Shown: one piece after another, positions 23,872 to 32,539 of the stretch | Layout of the letters: each line of letters begins with the position of its first letter | Numbering within the stretch: position 1 is the first letter of the stretch | Origin: Cruoricaptor ignavus | GTDB taxonomy: Bacteria; Bacteroidota; Bacteroidia; Flavobacteriales; Weeksellaceae | Direction of reading: 5' to 3' | Assembly (NCBI RefSeq): GCF_900141665.1 | Contig: NZ_FQYI01000011.1 | Coordinates: 1 to 64,000, forward strand | DNA: 64,000 nucleotides | Program-made: the position numbers and the translations under genes | Notes under the pieces: model-generated | Database searches by the model: none | What the model was told of the DNA's origin: nothing | What the model saw: only the letters and a program-made list of their open reading frames with translations

Positions 23872-23892
23872 TTTAAAGTTTAAAGTTTAAAG
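23872..23892. repeat. TTTAAAG heptamer, three tandem copies
   Basis: Three exact copies of TTTAAAG in the gap between the DUF2851 and bshA genes. It belongs to the heptamer microsatellite class seen across the window. Confidence 0.75.
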
Positions 23893-23904
23893 CTGCACGA
23901 AATA

Positions 23905-25041
23905 CTACTTTTTAAAATCTTCAATCGTCCTCTGATACATCGCTTCGTACTTTGGTATAATATTTTGAATATCAAAGCGTTGCGCTTGTTTTAGTGCATT
24001 CTGTTTCATTTGCGAAAGCAGGTTTTCATCCTGCAGAAGTTTGATGCAGTAGTTGCTCATCGCTTCCACATTTCCGGTTTCCGCGAGAAATCCGGTCTCA
24101 CCCTGAATATTCACCTCCGAAATTCCGCCAGCGTTGGAGCTTACCACCGCTGTTCCCGCTGCCATCGCTTCCAGCGCTGCAAGCCCGAAACTTTCCTGCT
24201 CTGATGGCAACAGAAAAACATCCGACAATTCCAGGATTCTGTAAAGATCGTTCACTTTTCCAAGTAGCCGGATTTTGTCAATCAGGTGTGGATTTTCCTC
24301 CAGAAAAAGATTGATGCGCTCCATTTCAGGACCTTCACCAATGATGATTAGTTTGGATTTTATCTTGGCTTCTACATTTTTGAAAATTCTCAAGACATCG
24401 GCAATTCTTTTAACAGGTCTTAAATTTGAGACATGGATTAAAATCTTCTCATCAGGATTGGCAAACTGCTTCCTTTGGCAAGGATTTTCCGCCTGAGCAA
24501 AATCACCATTGTCAATGAAATTATAAATAACCTGGATGTCTTTTTTAATGTTAAAAAACTTCAGGGTATCAGCCTTCAAACTCTCTGATACTGTGGTAAT
24601 TGTATCGCTTTTGTTGATGGAAAATTCCACAGCGTGCTTGTAGGACGGATGTTGGCCAACCAGCGTAATGTCCGTGCCGTGAAGCGTGGTAACCAGCGGA
24701 ACATCCAGCCCTTCATCCTTCAGCATTTGCTTCGCGGTGTACGCAGCGTAGGCGTAGGGCACGGCATAATGGGCGTGAAGCAAATCCAGCTTGTAAAGCT
24801 TCACCACACGGTATATCATCGATGAGAGCGCAATCTCGTACGGCTGATATTTGAACAGCGGATATGACTGTAAATCAACACGATGAAAGAAGATATTAGG
24901 GTTAGTAATGTCCAATCTTGCAGGAAGATTTCCCGAAATAAAATGAATTTCGTAGCCTTTTTTTGCGAGAGACATTCCCAGTTCTGTTGCCACAATTCCG
25001 CTGCCACCGTAAGTAGGATAGCAGATGATTCCTATTTTCAT
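23905..25041 (-). CDS. bshA: N-acetyl-alpha-D-glucosaminyl L-malate synthase BshA
   Basis: A 378-residue GT4 glycosyltransferase that joins UDP-GlcNAc to L-malate, the first step of bacillithiol synthesis. The N-terminus KIGIICYPTYGGSGIVATEL is the characteristic BshA opening. HAHYAVPYAYAAY, the donor-binding GEGPEMER and the E-x7-E motif in EQESFGLAALEAMAAG are also present. Flavobacteria are known to use bacillithiol. A near-consensus -7 box (25047-25054) ends 5 bases before the ATG, so the mRNA may be leaderless. Confidence 0.95.
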   Translation of the reverse strand: MKIGIICYPTYGGSGIVATELGMSLAKKGYEIHFISGNLPARLDITNPNIFFHRVDLQSYPLFKYQPYEIALSSMIYRVVKLYKLDLLHAHYAVPYAYAAYTAKQMLKDEGLDVPLVTTLHGTDITLVGQHPSYKHAVEFSINKSDTITTVSESLKADTLKFFNIKKDIQVIYNFIDNGDFAQAENPCQRKQFANPDEKILIHVSNLRPVKRIADVLRIFKNVEAKIKSKLIIIGEGPEMERINLFLEENPHLIDKIRLLGKVNDLYRILELSDVFLLPSEQESFGLAALEAMAAGTAVVSSNAGGISEVNIQGETGFLAETGNVEAMSNYCIKLLQDENLLSQMKQNALKQAQRFDIQNIIPKYEAMYQRTIEDFKK

Positions 25042-25046
25042 TTTCG

Positions 25047-25054
25047 TAAAAATA
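25047..25054 (-). promoter_or_regulatory. Near-consensus -7 element 5 bases before bshA
   Basis: On the minus strand TATTTTTA (7 of 8 positions of TAnnTTTG) followed by CGAAA and ATG. Confidence 0.4.
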
Positions 25055-25076
25055 TGTGCTTTATTTTAGAAATTAC

Positions 25077-25607
25077 TCAATATCCCTGTTGGCGAAACCA
25101 ATCATTCCAGGATTTCTGCCAGCCTTTGTGCAAACCGTGGTTGGTTTGGTTATCATACTTTTTATCCATAGCATTGTAGTAGCGCTGAAATTCAATGTAC
25201 ATCTTCTTTATTTCGTTGTGGTAATTTGCACGGGAAAATGTGGCGGCCTCGGCTTTTCGCCGGAAGTCATCCGCAAAAATCTGGCAGATGTTGAAGTGCC
25301 CCTGTTCATGCCGCAGAAGTTCCGCCGTTTTTTGGTTGGGCTTTACCCAGGATCTTTTCGAAACAAGCGGCGTGGTTTTCATCCGCACTTTTACGATATT
25401 GCGGTCGTAGTACGCCACATCGTATTGGTAGTACACGTTTGTGTAGATGTAGGCGGCGAAATTGGCCTTAGGGTCGGGCTTTCCGCTGAAATGCCCCCAG
25501 TGAATTTTACCACCATCAGCCGTCCAGTAATCCGACCAGTTTTGCGCGAAGGCCACCACAGAAAATAGCAGCAAAAAAGGCAGCAGGATTTTTTTCAATC
25601 GTTTCAT
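25077..25607 (-). CDS. DUF922-like secreted protein with HExxH-type motif
   Basis: A 176-residue protein with a signal peptide (MKRLKKILLPFLLLFSVVAFA). The motif LLRHEQGHFNICQIFADDFR has the HExxH pattern and spacing seen in DUF922 proteins, predicted metallopeptidases. The tail is rich in Lys, Asn and Trp. It probably acts in the periplasm. It lies between bshA and the restriction endonuclease gene on the same strand. Activity is not demonstrated for the family. Confidence 0.7.
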   Translation of the reverse strand: MKRLKKILLPFLLLFSVVAFAQNWSDYWTADGGKIHWGHFSGKPDPKANFAAYIYTNVYYQYDVAYYDRNIVKVRMKTTPLVSKRSWVKPNQKTAELLRHEQGHFNICQIFADDFRRKAEAATFSRANYHNEIKKMYIEFQRYYNAMDKKYDNQTNHGLHKGWQKSWNDWFRQQGY

Positions 25608-25625
25608 TATTTGGTGTTTTTTGGG

Positions 25626-26357
25626 TTACTTACCGGAATTTAAATGCAAAATTTTTTCCCAATTTATATTCCCCTTTTCATCACAAAATTCTTCTAGAAA
25701 TTCTTTCGTAAATTTATTGATGGCCTGCACATAAGAGTTTTGAAAATCTTCGTTTCTTTCTTTTGCGCTCGCACCCAAAGGTTTGATAATTTCCAAATAA
25801 AGGTTTTCATCATTTGAAATAAATTCCCAGAATCTTTGTCCGCAAAATTTGAAGTGGGTGCCTTTATCAGGTCTGCTGTCCCTGCCAGTGCAGCAGCCAT
25901 TTACTGCAGTTACATTAATATTCGAGCCGCTGGTTCTCAGCACCTTTTTTGCCGATGAAAAGTCCGAAAGCATCTTTTTGATTTGAGATGAATTTCCCCA
26001 GTTAGGTCCAGATTTTATCGTTACAATGTACCTGGTATTATCCTTATCAAATTCCAAATCAATGCCGTTTATTCCGGATTTTCGTCCGCCGAAAACTTGT
26101 TCATTGATGAAGATTGCCAAGCCTTCTAGCCAGTTTCCAAAAATAGTTTCTTCACTGGAAGAAATATGAGCATCAGTAATAGTTTTTACGATTTCGCCGG
26201 CTGTCAATACATTTTTTGCCTTGAAAAGATAGGGATTTTTTCGCTTGAGAACATCCTTAAGCTTGAGTCTTTTCAGGCTTGCAATTCGGTTTTCGTGGAA
26301 TTTCCCGATATTTAATTCCACATATTCTGTAACTTTTTGAATGTCAATCTTTTCCAT
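25626..26357 (-). CDS. PmeII-like type II restriction endonuclease
   Basis: A 243-residue protein paired with a methyltransferase. KRLKLKDVLKRKNPYLFKAK, SSSEETIFGNWLEGLAIFI, GINGIDLEFDKD, YIVTIKSGPNWGNSSQIKKM and VNGCCTGRD match, from memory, the pattern of the PmeII restriction endonuclease family. IDLEF followed by TIKSG gives an Asp ... Ile-Lys core of PD-(D/E)XK type. The start at 26357 (MEKIDIQK) overlaps the methyltransferase gene by 14 bases; 26375 is an alternative. The recognition site cannot be read from the sequence. Confidence 0.8.
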   Translation of the reverse strand: MEKIDIQKVTEYVELNIGKFHENRIASLKRLKLKDVLKRKNPYLFKAKNVLTAGEIVKTITDAHISSSEETIFGNWLEGLAIFINEQVFGGRKSGINGIDLEFDKDNTRYIVTIKSGPNWGNSSQIKKMLSDFSSAKKVLRTSGSNINVTAVNGCCTGRDSRPDKGTHFKFCGQRFWEFISNDENLYLEIIKPLGASAKERNEDFQNSYVQAINKFTKEFLEEFCDEKGNINWEKILHLNSGK

Positions 26358-27198
26358 ACTTTGCTCTGTCTTCAAAAAGTAATAATTCCACAGGAAAAAG
26401 CTGTTCCTTCACCATCTCATAATATTCTGGAAGAATCTCTATGCCGATTGATTTCCGCGCCATTCTTTTGGCTACAAACAGCGTGGTACCAGAGCCTGCA
26501 AAAGGATCCAGAACCATATCGCCTTCCTTTGTAAAAAGTTTTATAAACCATTCCGGTAATTCTTCGGGAAACGCCGCACTGTGATTTTTATTGTTGCATT
26601 CGGTGGCTAAATGTAGAACATTTGTAGGATAGACAGTGTCCTTTCCAAGCCAGTTGGAAACATTTTTTCCAAAGCCGCTGCCGTTCTTTGCATTGTCACG
26701 GATTTTATCGGTATCGCTCAGGTTTTTCAATCTGCTTTTCGCCCAATCACCAATCGGAATCTTCACCGCATCCTGATACATATTAAAGTTCTTACTCTTA
26801 TTGAATTGCAGCAATCTTTCCCAGCTATCACGAAATCTGTTGGGCCATTTCCCCGGAAAAGAATTCTTTTTATGCCAGATGAATTCTTCCGTCCAAAGCC
26901 ATCCCTGCTTTCTCATTTCCAAAATTAATTCAAGAACATATGTGCTTCTTTCGCCGTCAACCACTTTTTCTTTGATGTTTAGAATGAAGGTTCCCGAAGG
27001 TTTCAGCACGCGTAAAAGTTCTTTTGAAATCGGCAAAAACCATTGTACATATTTCGCCGGAGAAATTCCGCCATAAGTGTTTTTCCGCTGGTCAGCATAT
27101 GGCGGCGAAGTTACAATCAGGTCAATCGAGTTACTCGGAATTCCCCTTAGTTCTTCAGCACAGTCACCTAAAATTAAATCTGTCGTTATCTCTCTCAT
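26344..27198 (-). CDS. Type II DNA methyltransferase (beta class)
   Basis: A 284-residue adenine-N6 or cytosine-N4 methyltransferase. Catalytic motif IV, TSPPYADQ, is near residue 30. AdoMet motif I, DPFAGSGTT, is near residue 240, with motif X-like region IGIEILPEYYEMV after it. The order IV - variable region - I defines the beta class; SPPY is more typical of N4-cytosine enzymes. It protects host DNA against the overlapping downstream endonuclease. No controller gene sits beside it. Confidence 0.9.
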   Translation of the reverse strand: MREITTDLILGDCAEELRGIPSNSIDLIVTSPPYADQRKNTYGGISPAKYVQWFLPISKELLRVLKPSGTFILNIKEKVVDGERSTYVLELILEMRKQGWLWTEEFIWHKKNSFPGKWPNRFRDSWERLLQFNKSKNFNMYQDAVKIPIGDWAKSRLKNLSDTDKIRDNAKNGSGFGKNVSNWLGKDTVYPTNVLHLATECNNKNHSAAFPEELPEWFIKLFTKEGDMVLDPFAGSGTTLFVAKRMARKSIGIEILPEYYEMVKEQLFPVELLLFEDRAKYGKD

Positions 27199-27220
27199 TG
27201 TCCTACATTTAATTAATTTG

Positions 27221-28918
27221 TTATTCCTCTTCCAAATCTATTCCTGTTCCAGCTTTCAGGCTGTCGTCCACCAAGACTGGAAGCCTGCCGTGAATTTTTG
27301 TTTTGCCAAGGAAAGCCTTTGCTGCGGCAATCATCGAATCATCGTTGTTTTCGTAAGCCACGGCAACTGCCGGAATTCTGCCGATGTCAATATCGCGCAA
27401 AGCGTAAGGACTACCGAAAACATTGAGAATTACCTGATGATTTTTCGCCATTTCTTTCAGAATTGCTTGGCTTTCGTCTGAGATTTTGTAAGGTTTGTAC
27501 GCCGTGGAATTGTCCTTGTGGAAACACACCAGCACTTTTGAATTGTGAGGAATGCTGCCGATTTCGGACGGTTTTTTCAGAATAATTTTTGCGCCGCGCT
27601 TTTCAAGCTCGCTGTAAAATGTGTTGTAATCCGCTTCTTCCAAAGGCACGAAATAATAAGTTTCCGAGGTTTTCAGCGGTAAAAGCTTGCCTTCATTTTT
27701 GATTAAAGTTAAAGCATTGGCATAAATTTTCTGCGCCAGTTTCCGATGAGAATTATTGTTGATTTCCGCCAAAATATTTCCGGAATTTCTTGGCTGAAGG
27801 TCATTTAATCCCAAATAATACTTCGTCAGAAGAATTTTTTTCACGCTCTCTTTCAATCGCCATTTTGGGATTTCGTTTTTGTCTAACTCATTCTGAATCA
27901 GCTTCTTACCTTTCTTTACATCTTGGGAAAAAAGCATTATATCATTTCCCGCCTTAAAGGCTAAAGCATCCAGCTCGCCAGCTTTGTAGCGGTCAGCCAC
28001 CGCATTCATATTCAGCGCATCGGTGATGATCAGGCCATTATATTTCAGTTGGTTTTTCAGAATTCCCGTCACTATTTTTTCTGAAACTGATGCCGGAACA
28101 CCCTGCCGATTTTCCAGCGCAGGCACATAAAGGTGCGCCACCATCACACCGCCGATTTTCTCATTCATCAAATTTCGGAACGGCGCCATTTCCACATTTT
28201 CCAGCCGCTGAATATCGTGCGAAACCACCGGCAATTCCAGGTGAGAATCGGTATCCGTATCGCCGTGCCCAGGGAAATGCTTGATGGCCGCCAGCACGCC
28301 ATTATCCTGCAAACCTTTGGCGTAGGCCAGCGCAGAAGCCGTGACATTCCCAACTTCCGAGCCGAAGCTTCGGTTGCCAATTATCGGGTTTTGCGGATTG
28401 GTATTCACATCTACAACCGGTGCAAAATCCCAGTTCACGCCGATTTTCTTCGCATCTTCCGCAATTTTTGAGGACATTTCGTAAATCAAACTTTTATCCT
28501 GAACAGCGCCCAGCGTAATGGCCCACGGCAATTTGTGCGCCGCAGGAATCCTTTGGAAAAGCCCCCATTCTGCATCCATCCCGATCAGCATTTTTACTTT
28601 CGATTTTCGCTGAAATTCATTTACCAGATTAATGTGCCGCCCAGCATCATCCTGCATCAGGATCAGGCCGCCAATTTGCTCATTTTCAATGATTTGCCTT
28701 ACGCTTTGAATATGCTCCTCACCTTTGTTGGTGTAAAGTGCCACGATGAAAAGCTGGCCAAGTTTCTCATCCTGAGAAAGCGAGCGGTAAGTTTTGTTCA
28801 CCCATTTTTTTGCGGCGCGGTTTTCCTTTGAAGAAAGGTTTGTTGGCAAAAATTGAGCCGCTGAAAACTGGGGGATTTGTGAGAAAAATATTGCGAGAAT
28901 GATGGGCAGTCGTTTCAT
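27221..28918 (-). CDS. Glycoside hydrolase family 3 protein (beta-N-acetylhexosaminidase type)
   Basis: A 565-residue secreted protein with a signal peptide. The family 3 signature is KHFPGHGDTDTDSHLELP, which holds the general acid dyad of NagZ-type enzymes, and the nucleophile motif is LIITDALNMNAV. Residues 370-565 form the second, less conserved domain. It probably cleaves N-acetylglucosamine from peptidoglycan or glycoproteins in the periplasm. A -7 element lies 19 bases upstream. Confidence 0.9.
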   Translation of the reverse strand: MKRLPIILAIFFSQIPQFSAAQFLPTNLSSKENRAAKKWVNKTYRSLSQDEKLGQLFIVALYTNKGEEHIQSVRQIIENEQIGGLILMQDDAGRHINLVNEFQRKSKVKMLIGMDAEWGLFQRIPAAHKLPWAITLGAVQDKSLIYEMSSKIAEDAKKIGVNWDFAPVVDVNTNPQNPIIGNRSFGSEVGNVTASALAYAKGLQDNGVLAAIKHFPGHGDTDTDSHLELPVVSHDIQRLENVEMAPFRNLMNEKIGGVMVAHLYVPALENRQGVPASVSEKIVTGILKNQLKYNGLIITDALNMNAVADRYKAGELDALAFKAGNDIMLFSQDVKKGKKLIQNELDKNEIPKWRLKESVKKILLTKYYLGLNDLQPRNSGNILAEINNNSHRKLAQKIYANALTLIKNEGKLLPLKTSETYYFVPLEEADYNTFYSELEKRGAKIILKKPSEIGSIPHNSKVLVCFHKDNSTAYKPYKISDESQAILKEMAKNHQVILNVFGSPYALRDIDIGRIPAVAVAYENNDDSMIAAAKAFLGKTKIHGRLPVLVDDSLKAGTGIDLEEE

Positions 28919-28937
28919 CGGAAGAATGCTTGATAAG

Positions 28938-28945
28938 CAAATTTA
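28938..28945 (-). promoter_or_regulatory. -7 promoter element for the family 3 glycosidase
   Basis: On the minus strand TAAATTTG, a full match to TAnnTTTG, 19 bases before the ATG at 28918. Confidence 0.55.
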
Positions 28946-29015
28946 CAACTTTGCCCTTCACGGCAGTATGCTGGCGAAAAATAATTTTATTGAGAAATTA
29001 TGTATCGGACAATTT

Positions 29016-29606
29016 TCATAGATTGCCAAAAAAATGCCCGAAATAGTTTTTTTTCACCTCAAGATAATTGGCATCATCTTCATTTGGCTCAATAATCAGC
29101 GGAATTCTTGATTTTAATTCAATAGAGCTTTCTTCTATGAAACGGAGTTTTTCAGGGTTGTTCGTCAGAAGGTTGATGGAGGTAACGCCCAAGTCATCAA
29201 GTATTTCCACCGCAATTCCGAAATCTCGGGCATCAGGTAAAAGTCCAAGCTCAACATTTGCCTGTACGGTATCGAAACCTTTTTCCTGTAGTGCGTAGGC
29301 TTTTAGTTTGTTAATAATCCCTATATTCCGGCCTTCCTGCCGAAGATAAATAATAACGCCGCCATTTTCGTGAATGAATTTTATAGCGGCATCCAGCTGC
29401 GGTCCGCATTCGCACTTCCTTGAATGGAAAACTTCGCCTGTAATGCATTCGGAGTGGATGCGCACATTCACTGTTTTGCTCAGGTCAGTCCCTTCCGAGA
29501 TCAGGGCGAGGTGCGGCATCCAGTCATCTGGTTTTTCGGAATATGCCAGAATGCTGAATTTACCAAAATCGGTCGGAACATTTGCCTCTGCCTGCCGCCT
29601 AATCAT
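29016..29606 (-). CDS. ribA: GTP cyclohydrolase II
   Basis: A 196-residue stand-alone RibA that opens GTP for riboflavin synthesis. The zinc cluster HSECITGEVFHSRKCECGPQ carries the three Cys ligands, YLRQEGRNIGI is the active-site strand, and DLGVTSINLLTNNPEKL is the family C-terminal motif. It lacks the RibB domain found fused in many bacteria. It is the last gene of a minus-strand string starting at tatA or earlier; the preceding lipoprotein gene ends 3 bases before it. Confidence 0.93.
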   Translation of the reverse strand: MIRRQAEANVPTDFGKFSILAYSEKPDDWMPHLALISEGTDLSKTVNVRIHSECITGEVFHSRKCECGPQLDAAIKFIHENGGVIIYLRQEGRNIGIINKLKAYALQEKGFDTVQANVELGLLPDARDFGIAVEILDDLGVTSINLLTNNPEKLRFIEESSIELKSRIPLIIEPNEDDANYLEVKKNYFGHFFGNL

Positions 29607-29609
29607 CAG

Positions 29610-30065
29610 TTAGTTGTGAATCGTGTTTTCAGATGAGATATGTTCTATCTGGGAAATATTCCCCTTGATCCTTACCAGATACCGGCTTATCACGGCGCTG
29701 TCGTCTCCCTGCATATAATTCCTAAGCCCTTCTATATTGTAGTAAGATTTTTGAACCTTTTTTAGCGCAGATTTCCGTTCCCGTGCGTCATAAGATCTCA
29801 CAGCCACCACATAGTCTTTGAGATTGCTTTTCAGTACGCCAATTTCCTTATTGATGGCGTGATTTTCAAATTTTGGGAAAGAGGAAACCTGTCCGGTAAT
29901 TTCAGAAGCATAGAAAATCTCGTCCAGAACAATCCCAAAGCTCTCCGGGCGGGGGTCTCCAGTATCAGTATTCAGATCATAAATTGGCGAAAGCGAAACT
30001 TTTTCCGACGAGCACGAAATCCCGAACAATCCTGCAGCTGCCAGCATCAGAAGCCTTTTCATCAT
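29610..30065 (-). CDS. Lipoprotein of unknown function
   Basis: A 151-residue protein with a lipoprotein signal (MLAAAGLFGISCSSE, lipobox ISC). The mature part is mostly helical and charged, with no domain I recognise. Its ATG overlaps the stop of the DUF4254 gene (30062-30065), so the two are translated together. Its position between DUF4254 and ribA is the only functional hint. Confidence 0.75.
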   Translation of the reverse strand: MMKRLLMLAAAGLFGISCSSEKVSLSPIYDLNTDTGDPRPESFGIVLDEIFYASEITGQVSSFPKFENHAINKEIGVLKSNLKDYVVAVRSYDARERKSALKKVQKSYYNIEGLRNYMQGDDSAVISRYLVRIKGNISQIEHISSENTIHN

Positions 30066-30670
30066 GTTTTGTTTTGGTAAAGGACTGGGTTCAGCGCCTC
30101 ATCGTTGTACATCTTCATTTGGCGGTAGAGTTTCATTTCCACCTTTCCGGCCTCAATATCGGCAAGAAGCTCGTCAATTGCTAGGCTTAAATCTTGGTGC
30201 TGTATTTCCAGCGTTTCCAATTTTGCCCTGCATTTTTCACGGTGCTGCTCATCTGCACTTTCCCGCTCAACTTCTGCCTTCATATGGAAGATTTTCAAAG
30301 CCAGAATTGAAAGGCGATCTATTGCCCAAGCAGGTGTTTCCGTATTGATTCGTGCATCTTCGTTCAGCTGGCTTTTGCTGAATTTTGCAAAAAACCAGTC
30401 GTCCAACTGTTCTACCAAATCCGTTCGTTTTTGGTTGGATGCATCGATTCTTCGCTTCAATTCTATGGCAAATCCCGGAGCAATGTCCTTTGCCCGGATT
30501 TCATCTTCCAGATGCCACTGAACCGTATCAATCCAGTTTTTCGCATACAAAAGCCGTTCCAAACTGCCTTCTGCAAATGGATTTTTTTCTTCAGCGTTGA
30601 TGTCGTCCCATTGATGGTAATCTTCAACCGCCCGATTGAAGATTTCCCAAGCCTTCGCCGTGAAACTCAA
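30062..30670 (-). CDS. DUF4254 domain protein
   Basis: A 202-residue helical protein. The DUF4254 pattern is visible as NRAVEDYHQWDD, LERLLYAKNWIDTVQWHLED and NQKRTDLVEQLDDWF. Cytoplasmic, no signal. The family is found in Bacteroidota and has no assigned function. It starts 3 bases after the tatA stop and overlaps the lipoprotein gene by 4 bases. Confidence 0.85.
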   Translation of the reverse strand: MSFTAKAWEIFNRAVEDYHQWDDINAEEKNPFAEGSLERLLYAKNWIDTVQWHLEDEIRAKDIAPGFAIELKRRIDASNQKRTDLVEQLDDWFFAKFSKSQLNEDARINTETPAWAIDRLSILALKIFHMKAEVERESADEQHREKCRAKLETLEIQHQDLSLAIDELLADIEAGKVEMKLYRQMKMYNDEALNPVLYQNKT

Positions 30671-30673
30671 AAT

Positions 30674-30913
30674 TTAAGCATTTGGGTTCGATGAAGTAGT
30701 TTCCGTAGTTTTAGTAGGCTCGGAAACTGTAGTATTCATCGTGTTTTTCGGCATCTTTTCATCTTCCTTCATCGCATCTTTGAATTCCTTGATTCCGGAA
30801 CCCATACCACGCATCATTTCAGGAATTTTTTTACCGCCAAAAAGTAATAGCACAATCAGCGCAACTATTAGGATGTGCTGCCAGGAAAGCGCAAGTATTG
30901 TGAGTGTGAACAT
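30674..30913 (-). CDS. tatA: Twin-arginine translocase subunit TatA/E
   Basis: A 79-residue protein with one membrane helix ([20 protein letters not shown]), then the hallmark [20 protein letters not shown] amphipathic helix. The tail is Thr/Ser/Pro-rich and unstructured. It forms the pore component for export of folded proteins. No tatC lies nearby. Confidence 0.92.
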   Translation of the reverse strand: MFTLTILALSWQHILIVALIVLLLFGGKKIPEMMRGMGSGIKEFKDAMKEDEKMPKNTMNTTVSEPTKTTETTSSNPNA

Positions 30914-30949
30914 TTTTTGAAAATTTTTGGTAAAGTTAAGACTTAAATT

Positions 30950-32539
30950 TTAATATGAAATCCAGCCCAGCGGATCCACGGGCGTTGTGCCGTTCCAGAT
31001 TTGGAAATCCAGTGTGTAGCTGCCGTCAAAATCCGTACCGATGGTTCCTAGATTTGTTCCTGCGGAAACCTGCTGATTTGCTGCCACAGAAGTGCTTTCC
31101 AGGTTGGAATAAATCGTGAAGTAGCCACCGTGCCGTACGATTACGGTTTTCGTGCCGCCATCTACAAACACGCGGGAAACCACGCCAGGAAATACGCACC
31201 TTGCCTGAGTTCCCGGCGATACGGAAATTTTAATTCCGTTGTTTTCTTCCACGATGTTTTTGAAAACAGGGTGCGGCTGCCTACCAAAGCGGTGCGTGAT
31301 GTGGCCTTTGGCAACTGGGAAGCCTATCCTGCCACGGTTTTCCGCAAAATTGCTTCCGGAAACTGCGCCTACGCCATAGGCCGTCATCGTTTTGGCTTCG
31401 GCCGCTTTTTTGGCCTCCTCGTTTTTGCGCGCCAGTTCTGCTTCTGCGGCTTTTGCTGCCGCTGCTTTTTCCTCCGCAGCCTTCGCTTTTGCCGCTGCTT
31501 CTGCGGCCTGCCTTGCTGCCGCTATTCTCTTGGCTTCCGCTTTTTCGGCTTCGGCTGCTTTTCGCGCATCTTCCGCGCTTTTCCGTGCGGCTTCTTCCGC
31601 AAGCCTTGCCCGTTCTGCTTCTTCAGCGGCTCTTTTATCGGCTATTTCTTTCAGCTTTCTCGCTTCCTCGTCGGCCTTTCGTTTGGCTTCTGCAGCCGCT
31701 GCAATTCTCGCACGGTTTTCCGCCTCTATCCTTGCTTTTTCGCGCTCTGCCGCTATTTTTGCCTGCCGTTCTTTTTCCAGTCTTTCGGCTCTTTCTCTCG
31801 CTTCTTTTTCCTTGGCGATGCGAATTTCTTCCGCAATTATCGCGCGGATTTTCGCTTCCAAGGCCTTGGATTCCTGCTGTTTCTGCTTAAGTTCAACGGT
31901 AAGCTTCGCTTCATTTTGGCGGAATTCTTTCAGCAGAATTTCCTTCTGCGCTTTTTCCGCCTCTATCACCTTCAAATCGCGCTGCTGAGATGCCAGCAGG
32001 TTTTCCTTTTCCTTTACGGATTTCTGCCTTTGGTCTATGCTTCGCTGAATGTTTGCTGCAGCCTGCATTATCTCGTCCGATTTTTTTTTCTGATAATCGG
32101 AATAGGTCCTCAGATACTGTACCCTTCGGATGGCCTGCCCTAAATTCTGAGCGGAAAGGATGAAGGTCACCTTATTCTGTATGCCCTTGTTTTTATAGGC
32201 ATTTACCAGGACTTCGGCGTAGTTTTTCCTGAGCGCTTCCAGCTCTTTTTTCTGCCTGTTGATTTCCTTTTGCTTCAGGTAAATATCGTCCTCAATGAAA
32301 ACCTTTTCTTTCTGAGTGTTGCGGTAAACCTTTTCCCGAAGTTCAATTTTTTTACCAACTTCTGCCAAGTAAGCCACCGAAAGCTTCGCTTCGTTTTTCG
32401 TTTTCGCAAGGTTGGCATTTATTTCGGCAATCTGCTTCTTCAGTTCATTATTCTGCCGCTGTAGTTTTTCCTTTTCCTGCCCGAAGGAAAGCGTAAACGC
32501 AGCGGTGAAGACAAGCAAGCAGATTTTTTTCCACATCAT
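30950..32539 (-). CDS. EnvC-like murein hydrolase activator (degenerate M23)
   Basis: A 529-residue periplasmic protein with a signal peptide. Coiled coils run from about 25 to 250, then comes a very Ala/Glu/Lys-rich segment (about 250-390). The C-terminus is a LytM/M23 domain (about 405-529). Its metal ligands look lost: NNGIKI stands where HxGxD is expected, and YSNLE where YxHL is expected. This is the EnvC condition, in which the domain activates amidases instead of cutting peptidoglycan. Its start overlaps the DUF4292 gene by 4 bases. Confidence 0.88.
   Translation of the reverse strand: MMWKKICLLVFTAAFTLSFGQEKEKLQRQNNELKKQIAEINANLAKTKNEAKLSVAYLAEVGKKIELREKVYRNTQKEKVFIEDDIYLKQKEINRQKKELEALRKNYAEVLVNAYKNKGIQNKVTFILSAQNLGQAIRRVQYLRTYSDYQKKKSDEIMQAAANIQRSIDQRQKSVKEKENLLASQQRDLKVIEAEKAQKEILLKEFRQNEAKLTVELKQKQQESKALEAKIRAIIAEEIRIAKEKEARERAERLEKERQAKIAAEREKARIEAENRARIAAAAEAKRKADEEARKLKEIADKRAAEEAERARLAEEAARKSAEDARKAAEAEKAEAKRIAAARQAAEAAAKAKAAEEKAAAAKAAEAELARKNEEAKKAAEAKTMTAYGVGAVSGSNFAENRGRIGFPVAKGHITHRFGRQPHPVFKNIVEENNGIKISVSPGTQARCVFPGVVSRVFVDGGTKTVIVRHGGYFTIYSNLESTSVAANQQVSAGTNLGTIGTDFDGSYTLDFQIWNGTTPVDPLGWISY

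Noticed and set aside
31130-32143. A 337-codon plus-strand frame opposite the EnvC-like gene
   Set aside because: It mirrors the Ala/Glu/Lys-rich coiled coil, giving Phe/Cys/Arg-rich nonsense. The minus-strand gene is well supported.
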